Source of the DNA: Dugong dugon | Taxonomy: Eukaryota > Chordata > Mammalia > Sirenia > Dugongidae | Assembly: GCA_030035585.1 (NCBI GenBank) | Contig: CM057466.1 | Location: 112,594,182 to 112,658,181, forward strand | Direction: 5' to 3' | Length of the DNA stretch: 64,000 nt | Shown: piece after piece, positions 11,214 to 23,199 of the stretch | How the letters are laid out: each line of letters starts with the position of its first letter | Numbering within the stretch: position 1 is the stretch's first letter | Translations under genes and position numbers: made by a program | The notes under the pieces: model-generated | The model's database searches: none | The model's input: the letters and a program-made list of their open reading frames with translations, nothing else | Told to the model about the DNA's origin: nothing

Positions 11214-12199
11214 AGTCACAAAAATGGCAGAATTACCAAAGAGTTTGATCAGAGGTAGTATCTTCAGTGACATAGTTTCCTCACCTTTCCTCAGGCATCC
11301 TTGGGGAGTGTTTGGCCATGTGAAGCCTTCTACACATTCCAGTGTGAGACTTATCTGCTGGGTAAAGGAAGGGCCGGAAGTGTTCCCAAGGAGTAGTATT
11401 GCCAAGCAGATCCAACGAACCTGGAAAGACAAATCATACATTTTGGTAAACACTTGAAATCTTCTAATCTATATAGTTTTCTGATATAAGATCTTTTAAT
11501 AAATATCTAAATAATAAGTATGTTACCACTTCAGCAATCATTTCTGTAATGACATGGAACTTAACAAAAATAACAATAGTTAAATAAAATGTACACATTA
11601 CTATTCCTGGTTTATACAGTAATCACAGTAATGTTTCCACTAGTATAAGAATATTTATTTGCATGCTTTTCCCAATTTGTAGACAGCTAACATGACATAC
11701 AGCAGTCAAGTAATTCACCAAAGATCACAAAATTGTTAATATTTGAGAGAAACCTGGTACCACAAAATGACTCACACCTAATTCATCACTTTCAGTTCAC
11801 AATATTCCACTGAGTTTATCACTTAATTCCTAATTCCATTTACTTTGGAAGGCAGAATATTTAATGAACATCAGATTAGTTGATGCCATGTAGACTGCCA
11901 CCCTAGAGATAATGAATCTAAGACAATCCTAAAGGGATTACTTTTGAGGAAATAGTCTGCCTCTACACTTCCCATTCAGGCTGCCTAAGTAAAGGCCTTG
12001 GGTCCAAAGCATTCTTTGATAAGGAGGCTGGGAATTAGATTACCTTCTCTTCCCTAGTTCCTTCTCCTTATCTGAGAAGCCTTCCCTCTGTTCTGGACAC
12101 ACAGTAACTTTCTCTGTCTCTTGCACATGCACAGGCACCTGGCCAACCCTACTTCTATATCTGTTCCCAGCAGAGAGAAAACAGGGTCTCTCATGCTAC
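11214..12199. other. Unique stretch
   Basis: AT-rich in 11460-11880. No gene or repeat assigned. Confidence 0.5.
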
Positions 12200-12560
12200 A
12201 GCACAGGAGGGGGGATATGCCAGATTGTAAGACCCAGTCTTGAGGGGTGGACTAAAGGGGAAACAGGCTTTGCAAGGCCAAACATGAGCACCCTCATGTG
12301 GTCTGCTAATTCACTACAATTTACTAAGTCATCCTTATGTAAGTCCCTGGCATGTAGCCACTATTGGCCACCACCACTATAAAACCTCTGCTCTCCCTCT
12401 CTGTGCAGGGTACAGAGATATGCTTTCGACCTGCGGCTGCCCAGGACTTAGCCTCAAATGTAAGTCTCCCTAATAAACTTCTTCACTGCCAAGTTGCTGG
12501 CCTCTTTCTTTTGTTTCTTGGCACCCTCTATTTTTGGAGGAAAATTTCAACTCACTGGTC
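12200..12560 (+). mobile_element. Possible retroviral LTR (boundaries uncertain)
   Basis: The order of signals fits an LTR: a TATA-like 'ctataaaacctctgctctcc' near 12378, a polyadenylation signal 'aataaac' near 12471, then 'cttcttcactgccaagttgc' and 'tttcttggcaccctc', which resemble U5. I could not find TG...CA ends with a clean duplication. No viral genes are adjacent. Confidence 0.35.
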
Positions 12561-12576
12561 TATGCCTGGACAATTA

Positions 12577-12594
12577 CAAAAAAAAAAAAAAAAA
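12577..12594 (+). repeat. Poly(A) run
   Basis: About 16 consecutive A, possibly the tail of a retrocopy whose body I cannot identify. Confidence 0.7.
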
Positions 12595-12717
12595 TCTTAC
12601 TTCAGCTTCCAAAATCAGAAAATAAGAACCAAATGAAGAGCCAAAAATAACTCCAAAACATTTGATTACTTAGCAGATGCTAACCTTCCCAGTTGATCTA
12701 TGCCTTGTTAATATAAA

Positions 12718-12924
12718 AAACTGGTTGCTGTTGACTTGACTCCAGCTCATGGTGACCCCATGTATGTCAGAGTAGAACTAGTTCCACAGTGTTTTCAATG
12801 ACTGATTTTTTTCAAAGTGGGTAGCCAGGCCTTTCTTCCAAGGTGCCTCTGGGTGGGCTGTAACCTCCAACCTTCCAGTTAGCAGCCAAGTACATTAACT
12901 GTTTATACCACTCAGGAATATACT
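12718..12924 (-). mobile_element. AfroSINE, antisense
   Basis: Antisense copy of the long-body type: 'ctggttgctgttgacttgac', 'gccaggcctttcttccaagg', 'ccttccagttagcagccaag'. Diverged, with a disrupted head at the right. Confidence 0.8.
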
Positions 12925-13204
12925 TCGTAAAAATCACTGATGTTGCAAAGCTTAATCATGCAAAATGGAATACTTTCAATAAAATCTTGCAACACAAATA
13001 TTATAAATTATAAACTTTCTCATTTAACCTTTTAAGAAAGTTTAATTCTTTTTTTTATTATATGAAGGCACATATTTCCATAGATCACAAAAAGTTTGTT
13101 TTTTGAATATTATATGGCTAACCAAGTTCTTGGCTCTACTAATGCCCTACAAGTAAGCAGATGCTCCTAAGATGCTGTGTTCTCCTCTGAGATGAAGAAG
13201 CTCA

Positions 13205-14600
13205 CCAGTCAACACACATTTATCCTGTCCCTAACAGGTGACTAGCACTATTTTAGGCTCCAAAGCATGCCAATGAGCAAGACTACAAAGAACCAACATC
13301 AAGGAACTTACATTCTAATGAGAGGAGAAAGACAGCAAATGTCTAATCCAATAGGACAACTTCAGAAGTGGAAGTGCAATAGAGATGGAGATGGGACCAC
13401 GGAATAGGACTTAGAGGTCAGAGTGGACTGTTACTTCAGATTGGGCAGTGGAAGGAGCCTCTCTGAGGAACGAAGATCAGGAGCAGTGTTCTGAGCAGAA
13501 GAACGGTGGCACACAGGCTCCAACTGACACAGGAGCAGCTGGGAATGATCGAGGGATGGAAAGGTGGGTGGTGTGCTGGGAGAAGAGTTAACTAAACCAG
13601 ATCACTGAGGTCTCAGGGGGCCCCAGTGTGAAGTGTGAGATTTATTCTGATCATACCAGGAAACTGCTTGAAGGTGTAGGAGAGAACTGTGATATGATTT
13701 ATGCTTTAAAATTTCACTCTGGCTGCTGTGGAGAGGATAGATTCTATAGGTGCAAAAATGGAAGCAGAGAAACCAACTAGGAGGTGGTTGCAAGGGTTAA
13801 GGCAAGAGCTGATAGTGGCTTGGACTAAAGAGAAAATGTGAAGTTATAGAGAAATTGCTAGGTTGAAGTCTTGCCTTGGAGGTGAACTCAAACATCTTGG
13901 CTCAAGATACAAATTTAGGAGTCATAAATATAAAGATATTATTTGAAGCCATATTACTAAATGAGATGACCCAGAGAGAAGATGCAAACAGCAAAGAGAC
14001 CCAAAAGGAAGTCGAGTGGTCTATAACTCTAGCGATCTGGAGAACGAAGGGCCATGACAGGTGCTGACAGGAAGTGGCCATTGAGGTTGGGGGAAAAACA
14101 GGAGAGTAGGGTGTTTGGAACCCAGAGGGACAAAAACATTTCAAGGATGAGAAGGTCAACCCCATCAGGTACTACTGCTGGATCAGGTGAGATGAAGTCC
14201 GTTAGTGACCCATTGTTTTAAGTAAGATGGTGAACTTGAAAAAGTAATTTTGGTGGATTGCTGAGGTTAAAAACCTGATGGAGTAGGTTGTCGGGACACA
14301 AAGCTCTAGAATCAGCAACACTGAGTACAGGCAACTCTTGGAGGCATTTTGCTGTGATATGGGCGGGGCACAGATGGTGCAGAAGTAGACACTGGTGCAA
14401 GACAGAGGTTGTACTTTTTAAAGATAAGTTGTTTAAGGGGATTAATTTTGCGAAGTGGAAGAAACTGATGATAAGGGAAAAAAGAGGAAAAATTACAGGA
14501 GATAATGCCTTCTGGGCATGAGGAGACTGTGTCCAGAGCACAAGTGGAGGGACTGGATTTGTTTTCTGTGTTGATTAATAGTGTGAGAGGACTGATTTTC
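13205..14600 (-). mobile_element. Long L2 fragment, antisense, including relics of the reverse transcriptase
   Basis: Antisense L2 from its 3' end ('cttacattctaatgagagga', 'ggcagtggaaggagcctctc') through 'actctggctgctgtggagag' and 'atacaaatttaggagtcata', which matches the L2 reverse transcriptase region in consensus, to about 14600. Minus-strand frames (up to 107 codons) are relics, full of indels. The 1.4-kb length makes this one of the longest L2 copies here. Confidence 0.75.
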
Positions 14601-14934
14601 AATGCAATTGAAATTTACCTAATGGAGATGTGACTGGAGGAAGAGTGGGTTTACTGTTATATATATATAATCCAAGGACTTCAGAATGTACTTAGCACTC
14701 AAACCAAGACTCCCCAAAAAAAGTATAATCTACAGAAGTTACAAGTATAAAAGAGAAACAGAACCCCATCAGCTGGAAGTCGAATTGTATGAGTATCAGA
14801 TCAGGGGACAAAGGAAGTTTCCACAACTAGTCAGGTGGTTCTTGCCTAAGAGTCCCGTTGTCAAAATGATTTGGCATAGAGAGAAGAGCCGGTTCAAGGG
14901 CAAGGGTAAGGGTCATTATCCATCCTTGGCTTTC
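14601..14934. other. Unique stretch
   Basis: A 94-codon plus-strand frame (14686-14970) is rich in Lys and Arg but matches no family I recognise. It runs into an L2 tail and is probably fortuitous. Confidence 0.45.
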
Positions 14935-15000
14935 TTCCGAACAGTACGAAACACTGTACTTGGCACATAGTGGGCATTTAATAAATGCTTGTGGATTCAT
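14935..15000 (+). mobile_element. L2 3' end, sense
   Basis: 'cttggcacatagtgggcatt' followed by 'taataaatgcttgtggattc' is the classic L2 3' terminus. Confidence 0.85.
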
Positions 15001-15169
15001 TATATAAGCTAGCATATAAATGGTTAATGTGATAAAAATAAAAAAGGAAAAGCCACATCACAGAAAAATAGATATTAAATACAGCAGTGTAATTTAAAAT
15101 ATGTACAATTTTTTTCTTAAGTTTAGTTTAAAATTCACATTGTACCATACTGGTTCAGACTGTATTGTC

Positions 15170-15228
15170 ATTGTTGTTGTTAGTTGCCATCCAGTTGATT
15201 CCAACTCATGGCGACCCTGGGTTTTAGG
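15170..15228 (-). mobile_element. AfroSINE/RTE tail fragment, antisense
   Basis: 'gttgttgttagttgccatcc' followed by 'agttgattccaactcatggc' and 'gaccctggg' is only the shared 3' tail of AfroSINE and RTE. Confidence 0.75.
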
Positions 15229-16734
15229 GGGTTAGAATTTAAGCTGTCTCTACTGAACTCCTTATATGTGAGTCATTCTCAGAAATTTCTACCATGTCAT
15301 TTTTTTCGAAGTCCCTCCCTATTACATGAATTTGAGTGCACAAAAAAAAAGAAGAATCAACATAGAACCATCCTAATGCATTGTGATATATTCCCTGCAC
15401 TTGAAATAGCATGTTTTACTGCAAAGGGCCCTGCTGCAGGCATACCTGGCATATTCTAGTTTGCAGCAACTTTATGATTCTCACCTCTCTTGGGGAGCTC
15501 TCTCCATGTCTGGATTCCCATATGCTCCAGTGGTAGGAAAGCTTAAGGTGTTACCTGGAAAAGCACCCAAGTGTCAGCTTAGTTCATTAGTGCATTAGAT
15601 CTATGGATAAATGGTGGGAAAATTAATTTTCAGAGTTTTATGTTCCCAAAAAGGAGTGCAGTATTTAGTATTTCCAAATGGTAGAACCGTTTCCAAATGG
15701 CCAGGAAAGACACAACAGTTAATTCCTGGTGAGCTCTTTGATCTGGCTCTCCCTCCTGCTTTCATCTGCTTCCTGGGTGACTGCCCAGGTGACCCCCACC
15801 TTCCCTGGGAAGTCAATGCTAATAGTTCTAAACTAAACTTCTATATTATACCTCTGCTCTGTTAGATCCAAGCACAGCCACACAAGTGATGGAAAAAGTA
15901 TACAAAGTTTGGATTTTTTTGTGTTGTTGTTCCTTCTAGAAAGTGGCACTGTTTCAGGGTTCTGCTGTTCATTAGGGATAAAGTTGCCAATATTGGTGTG
16001 CTCAGATTAGCCCTTTATATAACTGTACTGATACAAGTGTTTGCATTCCTCTTCAACTGAAAATTTGTCAGAGAAGAAAGGCATTAAACCTGTCACTGCA
16101 GATAAAGATCAGATGTTTGATTTCAAACAGAAGAAGCAAACACTCCACCATGGGCTCCATTAACTCTTAACTACACTGCCTAAAGTAATGTGGCACACTA
16201 GCCCAGAACTCGAAAAGGGGGAAATAAATCCACATTTCACCACCCTTTTCATAGTTACAGAGGATACTGGGATTTGAACAAAAAAATACAGAGGAGGGGA
16301 ATGAAATTGCAAAACCTCTCCCGTAATCTTCCTTTGGTTCCTTTGCTTACAAATGTCATGATTTCATAAAACAAGTAAATATAGAATATTTTATATGAAA
16401 TACATAAGGTTCAACCACTTACATAAAACTAAGGGATTGGAGGAAGCTTTCGGAAAAAATTGGACATTAGAAAATTAAGCCATTTTGCAATACCTACTGG
16501 CATCATTAGAAAACCAAGCCCAAACAGATAAATAAAATGTATACTGTCAAAAACCTTGCTATCATTCCCACATTATTCTTATCTCCATTAAAACAAGCCA
16601 GTTTATATCTATAGTTCATTGAATGGTATATACATAGCTATCTTTGATCTTAACCTAAACCTTAAATGTATATGGTAGTTATTTCCAAAAAGTCTGATCA
16701 CAAAAAAGATTAATATTAATAATATTTTTGTGAC
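15229..16734. other. Unique AT-rich stretch
   Basis: No repeat or gene assigned over 1.5 kb. Frames of 83 and 84 codons (15208-15459, 15611-15865) show no domain. Confidence 0.5.
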
Positions 16735-16850
16735 AGGCTAGAGGCAAGCATTATTATCCCCATTTTGTGGATTTAGCCATTGGAGAAGAAAGAGGTTAAT
16801 TGACATGCTGAATGTCACATGGAAAAGTAGGCTCTTGAGTTTAGTTGCTT
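16735..16850 (-). mobile_element. MIR SINE fragment, antisense
   Basis: 'attattatccccattttgtg' and 'gaggttaattgacatgctga' correspond to the antisense MIR core. Confidence 0.6.
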
Positions 16851-16864
16851 TTTATTATGCTATT

Positions 16865-17100
16865 TCTGAAGGATGGTGTAAGATGGTAGACCAGACATCA
16901 GAAATCCTGGGCTCTAATCTTGACTCTGGTACTGACTCATTACATAGCCTTAGGCAAGTCATTTAACCTCTCTGTGGCTCTGTCTCAACATTAGGTAAAA
17001 TTGACAATTCTTACCAACCACCTTCACCCCTGCTGTGAGGATTAATGAAATGAGACCTGTACCTCACGGCTTGTTGGTGGAAATGCTCTCTATAAATACA
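16865..17100 (+). mobile_element. MIR SINE, sense (probable donor of the 18.3-kb patch)
   Basis: 'cctgggctctaatcttgact', 'aggcaagtcatttaacctct' and 'gaggattaatgaaatgagac' are in MIR order. Positions 16871-16974 are about 93% identical, without a gap, to 18310-18413, far closer than independent MIR copies should be. Confidence 0.85.
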
Positions 17101-17829
17101 AAATATGCTAAGTGCCTCCTTACAGGTTCTGCAGGACTTCTGCAATCCTTGGGAGACATTGAGGCATACTGCCATGCATTCTAATAGTCTGTCTCTGAGT
17201 GCCCTTGGGGCTGGAGAGGCACTGCAAGCCCACGGTCTGCAATCCACGGGGCAGTTCTGGCTACAGCATGTCCCTGCTGGTCTGGGAAGGCATGGTCACC
17301 TCGCTTGGACAGCCTGGGGTGGGGACTTCAGACTGAGAAGTGCCTGGTGGATGGGTATCACCTGGTAGATGGGTTTGTTCTTAGAAATCTCATCAAAATT
17401 CAACCCAGTCTTGAAGATGACCTTGACTTCTATAAGGATGGATTTGGACTTGCTTCTGTCCACCTAGAGACGGTTTACAGGACTCCACTGTATGGGAAAC
17501 ATCCCGGAACTGGGAGTGAAGACCAAAGTCCAGCAGCCCTGGTGAGTGATTATCCAGGGCAGGAGTCAAACAGTCACTCCTGGACACAGGACCTCACATT
17601 TTAGGGGTGGAAAATGCTGTTGTGCAAAACACAGGATAACAACAAGACATTTTCCTTTACTCCCAGCAGCATCGGCCCTTGTGAATTTGTGTGGAGAAAT
17701 ACTAGACGGGCCTTAAACTTCTCTCCTCCACCCACTGTCATCCCATACTCGACATCACATACAGTGTAAAGGATGACAACTCTCAAGTTAGGACCTTTCT
17801 CAAACTCCAAGCTCATTTATGCAACTGCT
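17101..17829. other. Unique stretch
   Basis: No repeat recognised. A 99-codon plus-strand frame (17305-17604) has no family signature. Confidence 0.5.
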
Positions 17830-18309
17830 TAGTTAACAGGGATGAAACAGGGATGTTGACTGGGTTTCTCAAATGTAGCAAGTCCAACATTGAGCTCCTG
17901 GCCTCCTCCACCAAGTCTGCTCCCCTACAGCCTGCCTTGTCTTGGGTGATGGCAACTCCATCTTTCCAGGGGCTCAGTCTAAACACATGGGAGTCACCTT
18001 GACTTTTCTCTTTCTCTCATTCACCACATCTGACCTTTCAGGAAACCCTGTGGGTACTATGTTCAAAGACGATCCCAATTGCAGCCTCTCCTTACTCCCT
18101 CAGGGAAATTGTCCTGTCTGAGCACCACCATGAGGCACTGTAATAACTTCCTGACCAGTTTTCCTACTTCTCTTCTTGCCCCCCTATACTCTTTTTTCAA
18201 TACACACAACTATTCTTTTAAAATGTAAGTGAGTCCATTTCGTGGGGTTTTTTTTTTTTTCCCCTCAAAACCCTGTGATGACACCCTGTTCACTCAGGGT
18301 AAAAACCAA

Positions 18310-18413
18310 GGATGGTATAAGATGGTAGGCTGGAAATCAGGAATCCTGGGCTCTAATCTTGACTCTGGTTCTGACTCATTACATAGCCTTAGGCAAGTCA
18401 TTTAACCTCTCTG
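18310..18413 (+). other. MIR-derived patch inside L2
   Basis: 104 bases match the MIR copy at 16871-16974 with 7 mismatches by my count. On both sides the sequence is L2 ('cactcagggtaaaaaccaag' before, 'tctctgacctc' after). The expected L2 segment between these points is missing. The right junction shares 'acctctctg' between MIR and the L2 consensus. Confidence 0.75.
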
Positions 18414-18692
18414 CCACTCTGCCTGATTCTTCTCTGACCTCCTCCCCCATAACTCTTCTCTCTTTCTGGTTCCCTTGCTGTTCCTCAAACACACCAGGCA
18501 CACCCCTGCCTCAGGGCCTTTGCACTGACTGTGCCCTCCATCTGGAATGACTTTCCCCAAATATCCACTTGCTTATTTACCTAATGACCTGAAAGTTTTT
18601 GATCAATTCTCATCTTTCAGCGAGGTCTGCAGAGATCCATTCTACTTAACACTACAACTTCCCCAACTCCTTCAGCATTCCCAGTCTCCCTT

Positions 18693-18903
18693 GTTGTTGT
18701 TGTTAGTTGCCATCAAGTAGATTCCAACTCATGGAAACCCCACGTGTGCAGAGTAGAACTGATCATAGAGTTTTCAAGACTGTGGTCTTTCAGAAGCAGA
18801 TTGCTAGGTTTGTCTTCCAAGGTGCCTCTGGGTGGATTCGAATTGCCAATCGTTCAGCTAATAGTCAAGCGCTTAAACATTTGTGTCATCCAGGGACTCC
18901 CCC
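18693..18903 (-). mobile_element. AfroSINE, antisense, in L2
   Basis: Antisense long-body copy from 'gttgttgttagttgccatca' to 'catccagggactcc'. It is flanked by near-identical duplications 'cccagtctccct' (about 18680) and 'cccaatctccct' (about 18900). Confidence 0.9.
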
Positions 18904-18968
18904 AATCTCCCTAGACTACTTCTATGTTCTCTTTTTCCATTACATTTATTACCTTCTAATATGTCATG

Positions 18969-19130
18969 TTGGTGCAGTGGTTAAGAGCTCAGGCTGCTAA
19001 CCAAAAAGGTCAGCAGTTCGAATCCACCAGCTGCTCCTTGGAAACCCTCTGGAACAGTTCTACTCTGTCCTGTGGGATCTCTATGAGTAGGAATCGACTC
19101 GATGGCAATGGGTTTGGTTTTGGTTTAATA
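18969..19130 (+). mobile_element. AfroSINE, sense, in L2
   Basis: Nearly complete: 'gtgcagtggttaagagctca', 'cagcagttcgaatccaccag', 'ggaatcgactcgatggcaat', ending in a 'ggtttggttttggttt' tail. Flanking duplications 'taatatgtcatg' and 'taatatgccatg' differ at one base. Confidence 0.92.
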
Positions 19131-19299
19131 TGCCATGTAATGTATCCATTTAATGTTTTATTTTCATTGTTTTTCCCTGCTAGACTGTCAGCTCTATGAT
19201 GCAGAGAAGTTTGTGTGCTTTTCATTTTGAGTTTTTGGTTGTTGTTCTTTTACTGATATAAACTAAACATCTAGAATAGCAATTAGAACATAATATTAC

Positions 19300-19500
19300 T
19301 GTTGTTGTTAGTTGATGTCCAGTCAATTCCAACTCATAGTGACCCCATGTGATGGACTAGAAGTGCCCCATAGGGTTTTCTAGGCTCTAATCTTTACAGA
19401 AGCTGATTGCCAGGTCTTTCTCCCATGGATCCACTGGGTGAGTCCAAACCAACCTTTCAGTTAGCAGTCGAGCACTTAACTGTTGTGCCATCTGGGCTCC
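19300..19500 (-). mobile_element. AfroSINE, antisense, first of a stacked pair
   Basis: Antisense copy starting 'gttgttgttagttgatgtcc' and ending 'gtgccatctgggctcc'. It is flanked by 'ttagaacataata' at 19283-19295 and 19501-19513. Confidence 0.9.
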
Positions 19501-19513
19501 TTAGAACATAATA

Positions 19514-19665
19514 ACACATTGCCATCAAGTCAATTCCTACTCACAGCAACTTTATAGGACAGAGTAGAATTGTCTCACAGGGTTTCTAAGGAGCTGCTGG
19601 CGGATTTGAACTGCTAACCTTTAAGTGAGCAGCTGAGCTCTTAACTATTGTGCCTCCAGGGCTCC
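19514..19665 (-). mobile_element. AfroSINE, antisense, second of a stacked pair
   Basis: Shorter antisense copy from 'cattgccatcaagtcaattc' to 'gtgcctccagggctcc'. Its left flank is the right duplication of the previous SINE, and its right flank 'tagaacatagta' (19666-19677) repeats it a third time. Confidence 0.9.
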
Positions 19666-19700
19666 TAGAACATAGTAGATATTAATAAATATTTTTAATT

Positions 19701-22559
19701 GAACGAATGAATGAGCCTTATCATCATTTTTACACAAGTGCTGTTCCTCATCCAAGTTATATAGGCATTTAATCAGAGAGCTTTGACCCAGATCTCAAGA
19801 CTCAATGCATATGATCAGGGTAAGTCACAGAGTAAACACCCTAGAGATGATGAGGTTATGTGCAGATGGAAAGGCAGGCCCCAAAAGCCTGGGAACCTGG
19901 CTGACTCAGAGGCAGAACTTTTCTGGACTCTGGTGTAAGTCAGGTCACTTGGAGCACAGAGTGCATCCCACACAAGCTCTGTCTGTATTAATCACACAGC
20001 ACAATAGTTGCCTGGTTACCCACCTCATTTCATCAGCCGTGTGGCCTGTTACCAATTTTCAGAAAATGAAATGAGACCCCTGAGGACCATAATTTGGGGG
20101 AGTTCAGTAATTTAGGAATGTTTGGAGGGTCTGGAAAATCTGTCCAGCCAGCTCGCTCTCTGGCAGCAATGGCAGGCGGCCCCGGGTGTGAGAGAGAATA
20201 CCAAGTACTGCATGGCCTTCTTATCAGTCTGGCTACCAGGGCCTTTTGTTTATTTACTAGCTCAGATAAACTCTGGAATCCTTGGGAATGCTCCAGTAAA
20301 TCTGTTTTTTCTAAATACTTCATTCTTGTTTATAGAGCACCTTCAAAAGCTAAGGCAGCTCTCTTGCAGATGGAAACAGTACCTTCCTTGCACAAACCTA
20401 GCCATCCTCCCTTGCCCCAAACTCTTTCTTGAGAACTTGAAAACCTAAGTAAGGCTGTCAAGTTTTAGCATAGGTGGAAAAACCCTTCTGGAATTGTGGT
20501 TAGTCAATTTTGCACATGCTGAATAACTCGGTATCATTCATGGAATCTGAGTTTGTTCCTTAATTACATTTGGATTGCTTAACACATTCCAATGTATGGC
20601 CATGATACAATGACTATTTGTCATGGAGTCTATGAACTTTGAGTTATTTTTCATTGTTATAAAAATGATCCAATGGAAATTTTCAATCATTTGCTTTTAC
20701 AGAGACAGAATTCTAGCAAATGGCATGGATGCATTTTTCCAGTCACAATTAGTTCGGTGTCAGATCCAAGTTCCCGCACATGGTTTTTTATAGTCCGCAG
20801 GCAGTTGAGTGTAATTCCAACAGCCTTTCCTTTATTATCCATCTAATAGATTATCCTGCTTCCTATCTCCGTGGCACCAGATGGCATTATCTCCCTAGCC
20901 TGTCTGTTGTCTTGTTAAAGCAGAGTTACATGGAAACATTAAAGGTCAGAGGAAGAGCATATGGCCTATCGTGTCTTGCCCTTTTAGGCCCCGGAAAGGC
21001 CAAGTCATCATCGAAATGCTTCCCTCTGCCCCACATGCAGCCAAGAGTTGTGTAGATCTGATGCTCTTTTTGAATTGTTATGCCATTTCTATTGACGTGA
21101 TAGAGTTAATAAAGCTTTCGATTCCTATAATTTGGTCATTCTTTTTGTATTCCAAACACCTCAATGTTGCAGAAGACTAAATGATAAAACATTTTTTACA
21201 TTTTTTTAAAAATACTGCTGTATACTTATTTTTATCAAGTTTGTTATCTTCTAATAATAGTTCCACTATACTTTCTAAGGTTTTTATTGATGGTGTCTAT
21301 TCAGGGTCTACCACGCCATCTATTTATAATTTTTATTTCAGATCTGGGTTGCTTTGGTGCAGTCTATTTTTCTCTGTCAAAAATATCTGCTTCTGTGTCT
21401 TACCAGTTTGGGTTTTAACTCTCATGTCATCTTTGAATTGTTGCCTCAGATGTCACCCATTCTAACTTGGAGGACTTGGTATTGCTCTAATGGATACGAG
21501 TACTAATAAGATGAAACTATTGAGCTGTTGACTTTGGGAAAGAGTTTTTGGAGGAGAAACATCCTAACTTGGAACCAACAGAGTCATCAGTCCCAGAAGA
21601 ATTTCCTTAGGGGTCTTCTTCCAGGAGCGGGAGCAATGCCAGAACATCAGCAAATCAATAACTCAGATAAGAATCACTTTTCTTCTTTAAAGTGTCATAT
21701 GCATGTTACTGGGTAAGTCCTACAATACCTCATCTGACCCAGGTACACACTTGAATTCTCTTTGTCTCTCTATCTAACTCAAGATATTTGGATGGAAGGC
21801 TTTTGAGAAACAATTCTCTTTAGGTCAAGTTCCTGTGTAGACAATGTGATGTTACTGTTGACTGTTGTCACTTTGGGTTCACTTTATTGTTTTTGATGTA
21901 TAAGAACTTTTTGAAGTTGTGGAAAGTTGTGTTTGCTTACTTTAATTCATATTAGGTTCTCTTTACTTCCCGCTTACGTTGGGACTGAAAGTTCTGACCG
22001 TTATTGAGTTTTCACTGGATGCGGTTCATCAATGGCTATTCTAAAGAAACAAGCATAAAGGTCAGTTATTGGCCTCAATTCTTAATACCCTCACCTACAT
22101 ATCTCACTCTCAATCACTTAAAAATTATTTATAATTCATATATTTTCCTTCATATGGTGACCCCATTGTTCTTTTAATAAAAGGAACCTGGCTCTATTTC
22201 TGGTATTTTAGAGCCTGCAGGGACCACAAGGCAAGCATTAGACCTGAACTTGGACACTTTTATGCTATGTACCTTCTTGCAAAATTGCATTGTCATCTAC
22301 ATATTATCATTGGGATTGTTTAAGAGTCATTTGTAGTCAAGGCATTTAAAGATTTTTTTTTCCAAAATGCTACAAAGAGACCCATAAACCGCAGGAATTA
22401 TAAAGAAATACTCAAAGAATACAGGAATTGCGAAGGAATTACATAGAAACAGAGTATCCGAGCCACACTAAGCATATTGCCACATGATCTAGGGATGATA
22501 GTAACAAGGCTGTGCCTGTGGGGTGAGCAAGTTTTAACCGATGGAGCAAGAGAAACATA
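19701..22559. other. Unique, repeat-poor stretch of 2.9 kb
   Basis: No SINE or LTR recognised. 20100-20330 and 20460-21180 are motif-dense and contain frames up to 112 codons in several phases without domain matches. 21180-22350 is AT-rich. Confidence 0.5.
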
Positions 22560-22700
22560 TATCTCAGTGCCTGGAGGACAGTAGGGGTTCAATAAATGCT
22601 GTGATTATTGCATGAGTCCCAGTAGTGATTATGAGGCAACTATTATCATCCCCATTTTACAGACAGGTAAACTGAGGCACAGATAGGTGAAAAAACTCAA
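22560..22700. mobile_element. L2 3' end (sense) followed by antisense MIR
   Basis: 'gtgcctggaggacagtaggg' with 'ttcaataaatgctg' is an L2 3' end. 'catccccattttacagacag' with 'gtaaactgaggcacagatag' is antisense MIR. Confidence 0.75.
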
Positions 22701-23199
22701 CTGGACTCAATGAGTCCACGAAAAAGGCAATACAAAAGCCCCAGATATCCTAAATTTTATCTCATTTATCCACAGTAGAGCCCTGCAGTAAAACACAATA
22801 TCTATTACAGACAGGGATGAGTCTCCTGGTTGCCATTTCCCCAAACAAATAGAAATAGAAGTCACTCAACCCTGAAGTCAACCTCAGTGTGGGTAGATAA
22901 AAGCTTTGCCATCGGGTAGCATGGAATCTTAGGTCTGGACTAAGGAGAGAATTGCCACAGGGCTGGGCAACATCAATTGATTGAAGGGTGTGCTATCCCA
23001 GAGGAAGATGGGCTAGGAGTAATGCTAGAATGTTTCCGATTATTGAGATAAACATCTGATGTTCAGAACACTTATCTAGATTAAGACCCCACTCTGAACC
23101 CCTGAACCTGTCCCCAGCTCTAACTGTGTGTCAGTAACAGAGACCCGTGAATTAACCCCGAAAATACTTATTGATTTCCACCTCAGATTGCTGACTTCA
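22701..23199. other. Unique stretch
   Basis: Nothing recognised. Confidence 0.5.

Larger units (their letters stand above)
17830..19700 (+). mobile_element. L2 copy, sense, broken by five insertions or patches
   Basis: Sense L2 sequence is traceable from 'gatggcaactccatctttcc' through 'cttcctgaccagttttccta', 'gctgttcctcaaacacacca' and 'cctcagggcctttgcactga' to the 3' terminus near 19690 ('attaataaatatttttaatt', 'gaatgaatgag'). It has been interrupted by a MIR-like patch (18310-18413) and AfroSINEs at 18693, 18969, 19300 and 19514. The coding sequence is long dead. Confidence 0.8.

Noticed and set aside
11088-11453. 121-codon Glu/Arg-rich minus-strand frame
   Set aside because: Its distinctive part is only the translation of the polypyrimidine tract.
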